Shown: positions 16,181 through 24,260 of the stretch, one piece after another
Layout: each line of letters begins with the position of its first letter
Position numbering within the stretch: position 1 is the first letter of the stretch
From: Oceanobacter sp.
GTDB taxonomy: Bacteria > Pseudomonadota > Gammaproteobacteria > Pseudomonadales > Oceanobacteraceae
NCBI GenBank assembly: GCA_002733645.1
Contig: NVWL01000001.1
Location: 186,001 to 250,000 of the forward strand
Reading direction: 5' to 3'
DNA length: 64,000 nt
Position numbers and translations under genes: made by a program
Notes under the pieces: model-generated
The model's input: the letters and a program-made list of their open reading frames with translations, nothing else
Told to the model about the DNA's origin: nothing
Databases searched by the model: none

Positions 16181-18190
16181 ATGAAGACGAATGACCTACC
16201 GCTCATTACGCCAGCGGTACTCAAAGCTAGCCATAAAAATGCCTCTGCCTCCACTCAAGCACCACAAACGCAGGCACAGGTTGAGAGCACGGCTGCGCCT
16301 TCTCAGTCGAATAATAAGACCACGTTTACCGCTGAAGTGGTTGCTAGCCAACCTCAATCTAAAAACCAACCTAAAGATCAACCTAAAGATCAACCTAAAG
16401 ACAAACCCTCTAACGACGACCGCAAATCATGGCAACTCACCCTCCGTGCTGAGGGGCGTCATTTAACCGTCCACAGCGAGCAACCACTGCCAAAAGGCAG
16501 CCAGCTAACGTTAACGACAGATAATGGCCAACCGCCAAAAGTAGAGGTGGTTGAAATTAAACTGCCCGCACAAGCCACCACCGCCAAAACAACCAGCGCG
16601 CTATTGCAGTCACTCGCCACGCAACTGAACAACACAATGAACTTGCCTGCGCCAGTTCGAGACATGCTCAGTGCTCGAATTCAATGGCAGCAACTATCAC
16701 CGTCCGCCTCGATACCCACAGCCGGTGCCGCGAAAACAGGAAGTACTCCCCTAGCGAACGCTTACTTTGTTGGGAATCAAGCCGAAAAATCTCAAGCAGG
16801 TACGGCCAACAAAGCCGCGACTGCAACGTCCAGTTTACTCTTACAATTACTCAATAGGCCTCTGACAGCATCTCCGACGACAGCTGCCCCAACAACAAGT
16901 GCTCCAATACCATCAACAAACGCGGCAATACCGCCAACAAGCACGACCGTCAACACAACGACGATCGCACTCAATGGCCTGAGCGCCGCGCTGCCGGGTA
17001 AACTACCGCAACTGGCCCAAGCCTTTGTGCAAAGCCAACCAACAGCCACTCAGCTAGCACAACCAGCCCAGTTGAAGACTTCTATTGAAAACGCGCCTAC
17101 CCGCTATGAACAGCAAGTGTTGTCACGACTCACCGACAGTCTTCTAGCCCTGAAATCAGCCGTATCATCAGAGCAAGGGGCCAAACCAACGAGCGGTGAC
17201 TCTCTATCTCAAGTGTTCAAACAGTTATGGGCCAAAACTGCAGTTCCAAACGCCACGAGTACGACGAACGCTCAGCCAGCCCAAGCCGGATCTAACATAC
17301 ACGGACAAGCAGAAGCCGGGAAAAGCTCTCTGGCCTCTCTTATTGACCAGATGCGCGGTAATTCACCATCAATTTCCACCAGCTCGACAACCAGTTCAAC
17401 ACCAAATTCAATACCTAGCTCAGCGCCAAGTAATCCCCCCATTGCGACACCGAGCAATGCATCAAACATCGTCTTAAATGCTGCGGTTTTATCTTTTTTG
17501 GCGGGATCTTCCATTGATAGTGAAAGCTCGTCGTTGACCTCAGCGCCATTAGGGAGCGCACAGCTAAGCCCGATGAACCTCAAAGGGTTGTTACTGAATT
17601 TAGTTCGTCATTGGCCAGCAGAATTACTACCACGACCGATGGCATCGAGTTCAGGTATCAATAGCGGTACTGCCAATAACGGTACTGCCAACACCGACCC
17701 TAGCAACACGGCCCGTCAAATTGAATTGCGCACGGAAACCTTCCGCCTGATTCAAACCGCTCTTTCACAAATTGAACACGAGCAAGTGCGCCTCACCCAA
17801 AACAGCGATCAATTTCAAATTCCCTTGTTATGGCGAGATGGCCAGCAATTGCAGCAAGCGTTAATGGACGTCAGACAAGACAATGACAGCCAAAATCACA
17901 GCAATAATAAAGCGGATAAGAAACATCGTTGGCAAATCACACTGCATTTCGATTTGAGCGGTTTAGGGCCATTGGATATTGAATTAGACCTATGCCTGCC
18001 CAGCGTATCGGCGACGTTCTGGTCTGAGCGTAGCGACACCTTAGCCAGCCTCAATCAAGCACTCCAGCCATTACGCCAAACATTAACGGAACTCGGTGCT
18101 GACGTTGGCGAACTAAAGGCGCGACATGGCCAAAAACCGGCGAGCGATCAGCCCATAGTTAGGCATTCCTTAGTGGACTTACACACATGA
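16181..18190 (+). CDS. fliK: Flagellar hook-length control protein FliK-like
   Basis: A 669-residue protein. The first 500 residues are low-complexity, rich in Ser, Thr, Pro, Gln and Ala, with a short repeat (KDQPKDQPKD near 65-75) and no membrane segment. The C-terminal part (about 520-640) fits the Flg_hook domain of FliK: the strand pattern in WQITLHFDLSGLGPLDIELDL and the helix SLNQALQPLRQTLTELG. FliK measures hook length and flips the export switch FlhB. Its stop overlaps the next gene, a stand-alone FlhB C-domain, which supports the call. No other flagellar genes are in the window, so the main flagellar cluster must be elsewhere; this could be a second FliK-like protein. Confidence 0.8.
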   Translation: MKTNDLPLITPAVLKASHKNASASTQAPQTQAQVESTAAPSQSNNKTTFTAEVVASQPQSKNQPKDQPKDQPKDKPSNDDRKSWQLTLRAEGRHLTVHSEQPLPKGSQLTLTTDNGQPPKVEVVEIKLPAQATTAKTTSALLQSLATQLNNTMNLPAPVRDMLSARIQWQQLSPSASIPTAGAAKTGSTPLANAYFVGNQAEKSQAGTANKAATATSSLLLQLLNRPLTASPTTAAPTTSAPIPSTNAAIPPTSTTVNTTTIALNGLSAALPGKLPQLAQAFVQSQPTATQLAQPAQLKTSIENAPTRYEQQVLSRLTDSLLALKSAVSSEQGAKPTSGDSLSQVFKQLWAKTAVPNATSTTNAQPAQAGSNIHGQAEAGKSSLASLIDQMRGNSPSISTSSTTSSTPNSIPSSAPSNPPIATPSNASNIVLNAAVLSFLAGSSIDSESSSLTSAPLGSAQLSPMNLKGLLLNLVRHWPAELLPRPMASSSGINSGTANNGTANTDPSNTARQIELRTETFRLIQTALSQIEHEQVRLTQNSDQFQIPLLWRDGQQLQQALMDVRQDNDSQNHSNNKADKKHRWQITLHFDLSGLGPLDIELDLCLPSVSATFWSERSDTLASLNQALQPLRQTLTELGADVGELKARHGQKPASDQPIVRHSLVDLHT

Positions 18191-18474
18191 GCATTCCAGA
18201 TCACTTACTTGATGCCACAGAAGCGATTGCACTGCGCTACGACGGAGAGACTGCGCCTAAAATCAGCGCCAGTGGCGAAGATGACATAGCGCAAGCCATT
18301 ATTCAGATTGCACTCGACCACAAAATTCCCATTTATGAAAATGCAGAATTAGTACGTTGGCTAGGTCAGTTGGATGTCGGCGATGAAATACCGGAGCAGT
18401 TGTATCAAGTGATTGCGGAAATTTTAGCGTTTGTCTATCGACTGGAGGGGCGAACCCCTCAACAGACAAAATAA
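18187..18474 (+). CDS. fhlB: Stand-alone FlhB C-terminal domain protein
   Basis: A 95-residue protein that aligns with the cytoplasmic part of FlhB after the autocleavage site: IALRYDGETAPKISASGEDDIAQAI, then IPIYENAELVRWLGQLDVGDEIP and a final LAFVYRLEG. It has no membrane segments and no NPTH motif, so it resembles the cleaved fragment of FlhB. By family knowledge such proteins can stand in for that fragment at the flagellar export gate. It overlaps fliK by 4 bases (ATGA), giving a two-gene unit of export-switch factors beside ccm, an arrangement known in pseudomonads and relatives. Confidence 0.88.
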   Translation: MSIPDHLLDATEAIALRYDGETAPKISASGEDDIAQAIIQIALDHKIPIYENAELVRWLGQLDVGDEIPEQLYQVIAEILAFVYRLEGRTPQQTK

Positions 18475-18506
18475 GCAGCTATTAAAGTAGGCAGCTATCA
18501 AAGTAA
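18475..18506. repeat. 16-bp tandem duplication just after fhlB stop
   Basis: Two adjacent units, 18475-18490 (GCAGCTATTAAAGTAG) and 18491-18506, match at 14 of 16 positions. The first begins one base after the TAA of fhlB. Confidence 0.75.
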
Positions 18507-18531
18507 AAAACTATGCGAAGCACATCTACGC

Positions 18532-19194
18532 TTAATGTGCGCTTTCTGCTTGATGCTCCAACGACAACAGTAACCAACCAATGTGGGTTTCTACGATGTC
18601 ATCAGGAATAAGATCAACCCCAGATAACAGCTTAGGCAACGCCTTATAATAATAGGTATCGATTAAGCCATGTAAGGAAGATACAAAAAATAGCGCCAAC
18701 TGCTTCTGGCGAGCATCAGGGGTCGCAGCAATTGAAGGAACGGCATCTAAAAGCATGGACAACAAGTGCGATTGCCACTCTTCAGCCAAGCGATCCACAC
18801 GTTGCAACACATCACTATCAACCAACTCAGGCTCGTTCAAACTTAAACGCGGAGGCTGAAACATTAACTGATAATAACCGGGAAAACGCTGAGCAAATTG
18901 AATCAAATGGCCTGCAAAATTAAACAAGGCTGAACGAGGCTCTAGGTGCTCGCTCATTTGCTCGTTAATGTCCATAAACGCCAACTCGAAACCTCGGCGA
19001 CGGGTATGCACAAACAACGACTCTTTGTTTGGAAAGTAGTTATAAATATTACTGGCCGTCATACCTAACTGAGACGCCAATTTACGCATGGACAAGTGAT
19101 GAAAACCCACCTCCGCCATAACATGTGAAGCGCTATCCATTATACGCTCTCGCTGCGCCGCGATTTCTTCCGGTGTAAACGGCTTTTTAGGCAT
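18532..19194 (-). CDS. TetR family transcriptional regulator
   Basis: A 220-residue protein with an N-terminal TetR DNA-binding domain (about 12-58): IAAQRERIMDSASHVMAEVG leads into the helix-turn-helix SMRKLASQLGMTASNIYNYF and the usual NKESLF. The C-terminal domain is helical and would bind an unknown ligand (QFAQRFPGYYQLMFQPPRLS). It is convergent with fhlB and divergent from hemN; the 321-base gap upstream contains palindromes that may be its operators. Most TetR proteins repress themselves and a neighbour, but no obvious target such as a pump or lipid enzyme lies next to it. Confidence 0.92.
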   Translation of the reverse strand: MPKKPFTPEEIAAQRERIMDSASHVMAEVGFHHLSMRKLASQLGMTASNIYNYFPNKESLFVHTRRRGFELAFMDINEQMSEHLEPRSALFNFAGHLIQFAQRFPGYYQLMFQPPRLSLNEPELVDSDVLQRVDRLAEEWQSHLLSMLLDAVPSIAATPDARQKQLALFFVSSLHGLIDTYYYKALPKLLSGVDLIPDDIVETHIGWLLLSLEHQAESAH

Positions 19195-19515
19195 ATCTGA
19201 CCCCAGTGATTCTTATTATGTACGTACCCTCTTTACCGAACAGAATCGTTCATATCGGCTTTGTATAGGCACACTGCATGTACATTTTCGAGGAAGCGTC
19301 TATTTAAACGATCTATGGCACACAAAATCAAGGCCATTTAAGGCCTATGTCGCTTTTATGTAAAAACAGGCACGAACTCACCTGTCAGTGACCATTATAA
19401 ACACGCCGATGCGTTCGCAGGCAGACTTCAATGACCAGAGTCTTGATTCAACGCAAGATGGCTCCGAACGTCCCCTTCTAAAATACCAGCTTCAATGATT
19501 TGACTGAGCCTGCGT
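19195..19515. promoter_or_regulatory. Divergent control region between tetR gene and hemN
   Basis: The gap holds three palindromes near the TetR gene: GTACGTAC (19220-19227), GAAC-N6-GTTC (19238-19251) and ATGTACAT (19278-19285). Nearer hemN, TTGATTCAACGCAA (19443-19456) matches an Fnr/Anr box at 8 of 10 half-site positions, about 60 bases before the hemN ATG. None is proved. Confidence 0.35.
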
Positions 19516-20907
19516 ATGTCTGAGCACCTAATTTGGGACCCTCTAATGATCCAGAGATACAACCGCTCTGGTCCAAGATACACCTCATATCCAACAGCGA
19601 TTGAGTTTACTCCAGCGTCCTCCGATGAAGACGAAATAGAAGCTCTGTCACACGCAACCGACAAACCGCTGTCTTTATACCTTCACATCCCATTTTGTGC
19701 GCATGTGTGTTACTACTGCGGCTGCAATAAAATTGTGACCAAAGATAAAGATCGCGCCATCACCTATCTTGATTACTTGCTTCGAGAGATTGACATGAAA
19801 GCCGCAATGGTTGAGTCCAATGGTTCGCCAAAGCGCCGGGTCGTTGAACAATTACATCTCGGCGGTGGTACACCAACCTTCCTCAGCGATGAACAACTCA
19901 CCAAGCTAGTTAATCACCTCACCTCACGGTTTACATTCAGCGAATCGGAAAGCGCCGACTACTCAATTGAAATAGACCCTAGAGAGCTAGGGCCAAACAC
20001 TCTCAAAACCTTACGAGACTTAGGATTTAACCGCGTCAGCTTCGGTGTACAAGACGTAAACCTAACAGTCCAAAAAGCCGTCAATCGAGTGCAACCTGAA
20101 GAAATGATCATTGATGTCATGGACAATGCTCGTGCGCTTGGGTTCCGTTCCATTAATATTGATTTGATCTATGGACTCCCTTTTCAGACGCTAGAAAGCT
20201 TCACTGACACCCTCGATCGTATTATCTCTATGCGCCCTGACCGTCTATCAATATTTAACTACGCGCACTTACCACAACGTTTTATGCCTCAGCGGCGAAT
20301 TAACGACTCCGACCTTCCTGAAGCCGCCGAAAAACTCGCTATCTTCGGAATGGCCATTCAGCGTCTTAGTGCAGCGGGTTATCATTATGTGGGAATGGAT
20401 CACTTCGCACTGCCTGACGATGAGCTTTCTAGCGCTCAACAACAAGGCAAGCTGCATCGCAATTTTCAGGGCTATACCACCCATGGAGAGTGCGACCTTA
20501 TTGGCCTAGGTGTGTCATCCATCAGCCAATTAGGAAATATGTTTGCACAGAACTATACCGACCTGAGCCAATGGCAGTCCGCGATTGATAACGACCGACT
20601 GCCCACCTTTAAGCAACGTCAGGCCAATCACGATGACAATATTCGTAAACACATCATTATGGGCTTACTGTGCCATTTAAAAGTCTCATTTGCCGATTTG
20701 GATACAAGATTCGATATCAACAGCAAAGAATACTTAAAAGATGAGCTACATAAACTAGCAGGCATGGAAGCTGACGGCTTAATTCATATAGATGACGCGA
20801 CATTGTGTATTACTGACGCGGGGCGATTAATGGTGCGCCAAACCTGCATGGTATTTGATGCTTACCGTCATGGGTCAGACAACAAACGTTTCTCACAAGC
20901 GATTTAA
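19516..20907 (+). CDS. hemN: Oxygen-independent coproporphyrinogen III oxidase
   Basis: A 463-residue radical SAM enzyme. The 4Fe-4S motif is CAHVCYYCGC (C61, C65, C68, with C70 as in HemN). YNRSGPRYTSYPTA at the N-terminus and the Gly-rich LGGGTPTFL are also typical, and the C-terminal HemN domain starts near 360. It converts coproporphyrinogen III to protoporphyrinogen IX without oxygen, for haem made under low oxygen. The full HemN features separate it from the HemW look-alikes. It lies 7 kb from ccm, which uses haem, but not in the same operon. The possible Fnr/Anr box upstream would fit its role. Confidence 0.95.
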   Translation: MSEHLIWDPLMIQRYNRSGPRYTSYPTAIEFTPASSDEDEIEALSHATDKPLSLYLHIPFCAHVCYYCGCNKIVTKDKDRAITYLDYLLREIDMKAAMVESNGSPKRRVVEQLHLGGGTPTFLSDEQLTKLVNHLTSRFTFSESESADYSIEIDPRELGPNTLKTLRDLGFNRVSFGVQDVNLTVQKAVNRVQPEEMIIDVMDNARALGFRSINIDLIYGLPFQTLESFTDTLDRIISMRPDRLSIFNYAHLPQRFMPQRRINDSDLPEAAEKLAIFGMAIQRLSAAGYHYVGMDHFALPDDELSSAQQQGKLHRNFQGYTTHGECDLIGLGVSSISQLGNMFAQNYTDLSQWQSAIDNDRLPTFKQRQANHDDNIRKHIIMGLLCHLKVSFADLDTRFDINSKEYLKDELHKLAGMEADGLIHIDDATLCITDAGRLMVRQTCMVFDAYRHGSDNKRFSQAI

Positions 20908-20963
20908 TCAAAAGGCGTCTTAAGTCAAAGGATGGGGAGTATTGAGTATTTACTTACTTCTAT

Positions 20964-21536
20964 CTACCCATCTGTTTCGGGCTGCCATAAACGCCAACGA
21001 TTATCTTTAAGCACCAGAATTTTCGTCGTTTCAAACGGTTTTTCTTTGGATTCTCGGCTGCGCCGCATTAGACGCGCCTTCTTTAATGCGCCCTGGCCCG
21101 TCCAGCTCGGCATTCGATCAACCCACCAGCGCACTCTCGCTTCAACATACCAAACACCGTCCTGCTGGATAGGTTCGGACGATGCCAATAATGAATGCAA
21201 ACGACGAACGCCATATATGATCCCTTCTTGTTCTGGATCAGGCCAATGATACCGCCATTGCAATACGATTTTCTTGCGGCCCTTGCCAAGGTCTTTAGAG
21301 GCGAAAGATCGTTCACGCTGAATAAGCCCTTGATCAAATAACCCTGCGAGTTGATTGGCCACAGCGCTGCGATCTTCTAACTCAACAGTCAATGGCAATT
21401 GTGAAGGTTTCCAGTATAAACTTTGGCCAGCATAGTCTCGATTAAGTACTTCTTGCACAACTTCGGGGCTGATAAAAGGCACAGCCCAAGAACTGATGCT
21501 GAAAAATAAAAAAAATAGTTGTAACAAAGGTTTCAT
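20964..21536 (-). CDS. Unknown periplasmic protein
   Basis: A 190-residue protein with a clear Sec signal peptide (KPLLQLFFLFFSISSWA, cleaved about residue 18) and a strong ribosome site (AAGGAGGCGATT before ATG). The mature part mixes strands and short helices; notable stretches are QWRYHWPDPEQEGIIYGVRR and WYVEARVRWWVDRMPSW, rich in Trp and Arg. I do not recognise the family. It is convergent with hemN and divergent from the OlsB-like gene, so it is probably a single-gene unit. Confidence 0.82.
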   Translation of the reverse strand: MKPLLQLFFLFFSISSWAVPFISPEVVQEVLNRDYAGQSLYWKPSQLPLTVELEDRSAVANQLAGLFDQGLIQRERSFASKDLGKGRKKIVLQWRYHWPDPEQEGIIYGVRRLHSLLASSEPIQQDGVWYVEARVRWWVDRMPSWTGQGALKKARLMRRSRESKEKPFETTKILVLKDNRWRLWQPETDG

Positions 21537-21631
21537 AATCGCCTCCTTCCCCTTAGGATAGCCCCACTTTTGTAGGGGGGATGGTTAAATCGCGCCTGCA
21601 CCATTTCGTCATTTTGATGTCATAAAACTGT

Positions 21632-21639
21632 TATATAGT
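21632..21639 (+). promoter_or_regulatory. -10 region that decides the start of the OlsB-like gene
   Basis: TATATAGT (21632-21639) would start transcription near 21645. That places the ATG at 21648 on the first bases of the mRNA, whereas the ATG at 21669 has an AGGA site 8 bases before it. The second is therefore the better start. The -35 match is weak. Confidence 0.4.
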
Positions 21640-21668
21640 TTGGTCCGATGCAGAAAACAGGAAAAAAC

Positions 21669-22424
21669 ATGTCTCAGTCTAACGCCCAAGCGTTAGCAAC
21701 ACCCGATTATTCAGGGTTAGTTGCGCGTGTTACTACAGACCCTCGCGAAATACGCCAAGCACTAGAACTCCGCTACCGCGTATTTGCTGAAGACATGGGT
21801 GCATCAGTAGAAGGGGCTGAAAACGGCATAGACAAAGACAGGTTTGATGACATCTGCATGCATCTCATTGTGAAAGACAACGAGACGGACTCTGTCGTAG
21901 CTTATAGTCGTATTTTGACTAATGATTTAGCCACTCGGGCCGGTGGATTCTACTCATCGACTGAATTCGATCTCAGTAACGTCCTCCAACCTGGCAAAAC
22001 CTATATGGAAATTGGGCGCACCTGTGTTGATCCTGAGTTCCGTAGTGGTGCTGCAATTGGTTATTTGTGGGGATTCTTAGCGGAGTATCTTGAAGCTCAT
22101 CGCATTGATTACCTGATGGGATGCTGCTCAATCCCAGTAGCTGATGGCTACGGTCTAGCCAACGCCATTATGGATCATTTACGTGAAACCTCGATGACAC
22201 CAGAGCACATGCGTGCCATACCTAAAATTGCACTGCCTGAAATGAACACCCATTTAGATGGCTCGAAACTCGTGCCCTCTTTACTGAAAGCGTATCTGCG
22301 CATTGGCGTACGTATTTGTGGAGAGCCGTATTTGGATGCTGACTTTGGCGTCGCCGACGCCATGATTTTGTTGCGTAGAGAAGATATGAATTACCGCTTT
22401 CTAAACCGTATCCTTCGCGGTTAA
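21669..22424 (+). CDS. OlsB-like ornithine N-acyltransferase (GNAT fold)
   Basis: A 251-residue soluble protein. The pattern VTTDPREIRQALELRYRVFAEDMG, then YMEIGRTCVDPEFR and IDYLMGCCSIPV, is that of the OlsB / acyl-homoserine-lactone-synthase-like branch of GNAT acyltransferases. OlsB acylates the alpha-amino group of ornithine with 3-hydroxyacyl-ACP, the first step to ornithine lipids, which replace phospholipids when phosphate is low. No olsA gene lies beside it; an OlsA-type acyltransferase could be either of the PlsC-like genes at 27571 or 35412, but that is inference. A LuxI-type role is less likely because the Arg-rich N-terminal pattern of LuxI is missing. Confidence 0.75.
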   Translation: MSQSNAQALATPDYSGLVARVTTDPREIRQALELRYRVFAEDMGASVEGAENGIDKDRFDDICMHLIVKDNETDSVVAYSRILTNDLATRAGGFYSSTEFDLSNVLQPGKTYMEIGRTCVDPEFRSGAAIGYLWGFLAEYLEAHRIDYLMGCCSIPVADGYGLANAIMDHLRETSMTPEHMRAIPKIALPEMNTHLDGSKLVPSLLKAYLRIGVRICGEPYLDADFGVADAMILLRREDMNYRFLNRILRG

Positions 22425-22426
22425 AA

Positions 22427-22454
22427 CGCATCTCCACGTCACAAGAGATGCGTA
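22427..22454 (-). terminator. Probable terminator of the diguanylate cyclase gene
   Basis: ACGCATCT (22427-22434) pairs with AGATGCGT (22447-22454). Read on the minus strand it is followed by TTTT, so it would end transcription of the gene at 22478-23416. The T-run is short. Confidence 0.5.
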
Positions 22455-22477
22455 TCTTGCCGTTCAGTGAATAATCA

Positions 22478-23416
22478 TTAATTCGCCATCAAAGAACGTA
22501 TTGCCGCTAGATCAACCGTTTCACTGTAACGGTGACGTCCACCCGCTTTGGCAGCGTATAAAGCTTCATCCGCCGCTTCAATTAAAGTAACCTCGGTATC
22601 CATAGGTCCTGGCTCCGCCCATGACAAGCCCATACTCACCGTTAACATACTACTGGTATCTGAACCTGCATTAGGAAGTTTTAGCTCAGCGATTGCATTT
22701 TGAATGCGCTCAGCCACGACCTTCATCCCTTCAAAGTGCACTGACGGAAGCACAACCGCAAACTCCTCACCACCAAAACGAGCCACCAAATCACGAGGGC
22801 GCTGTGCCTGTTCTTTCAATACTTTGGCCACCATCTGCAAACACTTATCGCCCTCAAGGTGTCCGTAATGATCGTTATAGCCTTTAAAATGATCAATATC
22901 GATCATGATTAAACCCACACTGCCACCCTCACGTACCGAGCGACGCCATTCCGCCGTTAAAAAGCTATCAAAGTATCGACGATTGGCGATCTGAGTCAGT
23001 CCATCTGTGACGGAGAGCGCCTCAAGACGTTTCATCTCGGACCTCACGGCAAGCTGGCGTTCGATACGTAAGCGACACAAATTTGAGTTTAAGGGCTTGC
23101 GTAAATAATCAACAGCACCAGACGCCAACGCACTGACTTCAAGCTCATCGTCGTCAGCGCCCATGACAATTAGGCTTGTATTGCGTGTGCTGGGGTCGGA
23201 CGTCCAATTTTTACAAAAGCGACCCAGCTGCTGGCCAACAAAGCCTTGATCAAGTAACAGAATATCCGGCTGACGAGCAGGTTCATCCAACCAGTAGTCT
23301 AGTTGCTCTTGGTTCATGGCACTCACGAGGGACACCCTCTTACCCAGAGCTTCACCTAGCTGTGCTTGAACTGACAGAGTTTCATCAGCAATCATTATTA
23401 TTGGTTCTGTCTTCAT
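22478..23416 (-). CDS. Response regulator diguanylate cyclase (REC-GGDEF)
   Basis: A 312-residue soluble protein. Residues about 5-125 form a receiver domain with acidic D11/E12, phosphoacceptor D56 in DILLLDQ, and the conserved Lys in YLRKPL. Residues about 145-305 are a GGDEF domain with the active GGEEF form (ARFGGEEFAVVLPS) and an RxxD inhibitory site (RPRD) five residues before it. It should make c-di-GMP when phosphorylated and be inhibited by its product. No kinase gene is adjacent. The layout resembles PleD/WspR-type enzymes with a single receiver. Confidence 0.92.
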   Translation of the reverse strand: MKTEPIIMIADETLSVQAQLGEALGKRVSLVSAMNQEQLDYWLDEPARQPDILLLDQGFVGQQLGRFCKNWTSDPSTRNTSLIVMGADDDELEVSALASGAVDYLRKPLNSNLCRLRIERQLAVRSEMKRLEALSVTDGLTQIANRRYFDSFLTAEWRRSVREGGSVGLIMIDIDHFKGYNDHYGHLEGDKCLQMVAKVLKEQAQRPRDLVARFGGEEFAVVLPSVHFEGMKVVAERIQNAIAELKLPNAGSDTSSMLTVSMGLSWAEPGPMDTEVTLIEAADEALYAAKAGGRHRYSETVDLAAIRSLMAN

Positions 23417-23891
23417 GACATGTGTCCTGACCGTTTATCCAGTAGGAATATTATCGGCCAGCATATCGTAAACTTTTAGCTCAGACATAAAATTTAACAA
23501 TTTTTTACTGGACGCCAATAATAAAACAAAAAACTCCATTTATACGTCACCAGAACGTCATATCTGGCAATTTTTGGTACGTATTAACATTTGAGAACAA
23601 GCGTACTGTTTCCATTGTAACCAGATTTTAAGGGCTACTCAGGCGGCTGCAAAAGTTGCTAGACTGTATTCATAGACAAAAGACGTAAACTTTTTGCGTA
23701 TCGACGCAGAGGCGTCACACAATACGAATAACATAACAGTCTTAGCTCACGACCTAAATTGGATGCTCGAGGGCGCTTCTGAATAATTAGAAGTACAAAA
23801 AAGGAACGATAGTGCGAAATCGAGCTCAATACCTTGCTACGTTTCACGACCAGATTTCGGATTAGATCTCGCATTGCTGGAACAACAAATC
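23417..23891. other. 475-base intergenic stretch
   Basis: No conserved gene seen. A possible leader ORF with a strong AAGGA site runs from a GTG at 23812 to TAG at 23865 (17 codons). A TAATAT that may be the -10 of the minus-strand cyclase gene lies near 23447. The rest is A/T-rich with no clear structure. Confidence 0.35.
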
Positions 23892-24236
23892 ATGACACGA
23901 AAAACCTCAACAACTCACAAGCCAACCGCTACGATTAGCCGTCGTCATTGGCTACCACTCAAACGACGTATTCAGCGTGGAGAGGTATCTTGGCTGTCAG
24001 GGGAAGGCATGATTATATTATCGACAGGAAATTTTCCGATTGGCGCCGAGGTGAGCGTAAATATTCGCACCAACGACCATGAAATCAAGCGTTTGCCCGC
24101 CGCCATTGTTCGCGCTGAACCGGCAGGAAGCCACACTCGTTATAGCCTGCGCTTCCACAAAGACCGCTTAGCGAGCGCCGACAAGGGATTAACCGTTCGC
24201 TTACTCAATTATTTGGCACATCAGTATCAGTCATAA
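23892..24236 (+). CDS. Small PilZ-like protein
   Basis: A 114-residue protein from the ATG at 23892 (an in-frame TTG at 23874 is less likely). The N-terminal tail is basic (SRRHWLPLKRRIQRGEVSW), then a strand-rich core: FPIGAEVSVNIRT, RLPAAIVRAEPAGSHTRYSLRFH. This strand order and the RxxxR-like stretch in the tail resemble a PilZ domain, which binds c-di-GMP, though the canonical D/NxSxxG motif is not clear (WLSGEG is the only candidate). It lies between a diguanylate cyclase and ackA, 24 bases before ackA, and may share its transcript. Confidence 0.55.
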   Translation: MTRKTSTTHKPTATISRRHWLPLKRRIQRGEVSWLSGEGMIILSTGNFPIGAEVSVNIRTNDHEIKRLPAAIVRAEPAGSHTRYSLRFHKDRLASADKGLTVRLLNYLAHQYQS

Positions 24237-24260
24237 CTGAAACACTTTAAGGAGAAACAA

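Noticed and set aside
16365-16410. Short 12-base repeats that could look like a CRISPR or VNTR array
   Set aside because: They encode KDQPKDQPKD inside the low-complexity part of FliK, have no spacers and are only about three units long.
17640-17700. Repeated GGTACTGCCAA units
   Set aside because: In frame within the Ser/Asn/Thr-rich linker of FliK; simple coding repetition.
21648-21668. Earlier ATG start of the OlsB-like gene
   Set aside because: It would lie at the very 5' end of the mRNA from the predicted promoter and lacks a ribosome site; the ATG at 21669 has AGGA.
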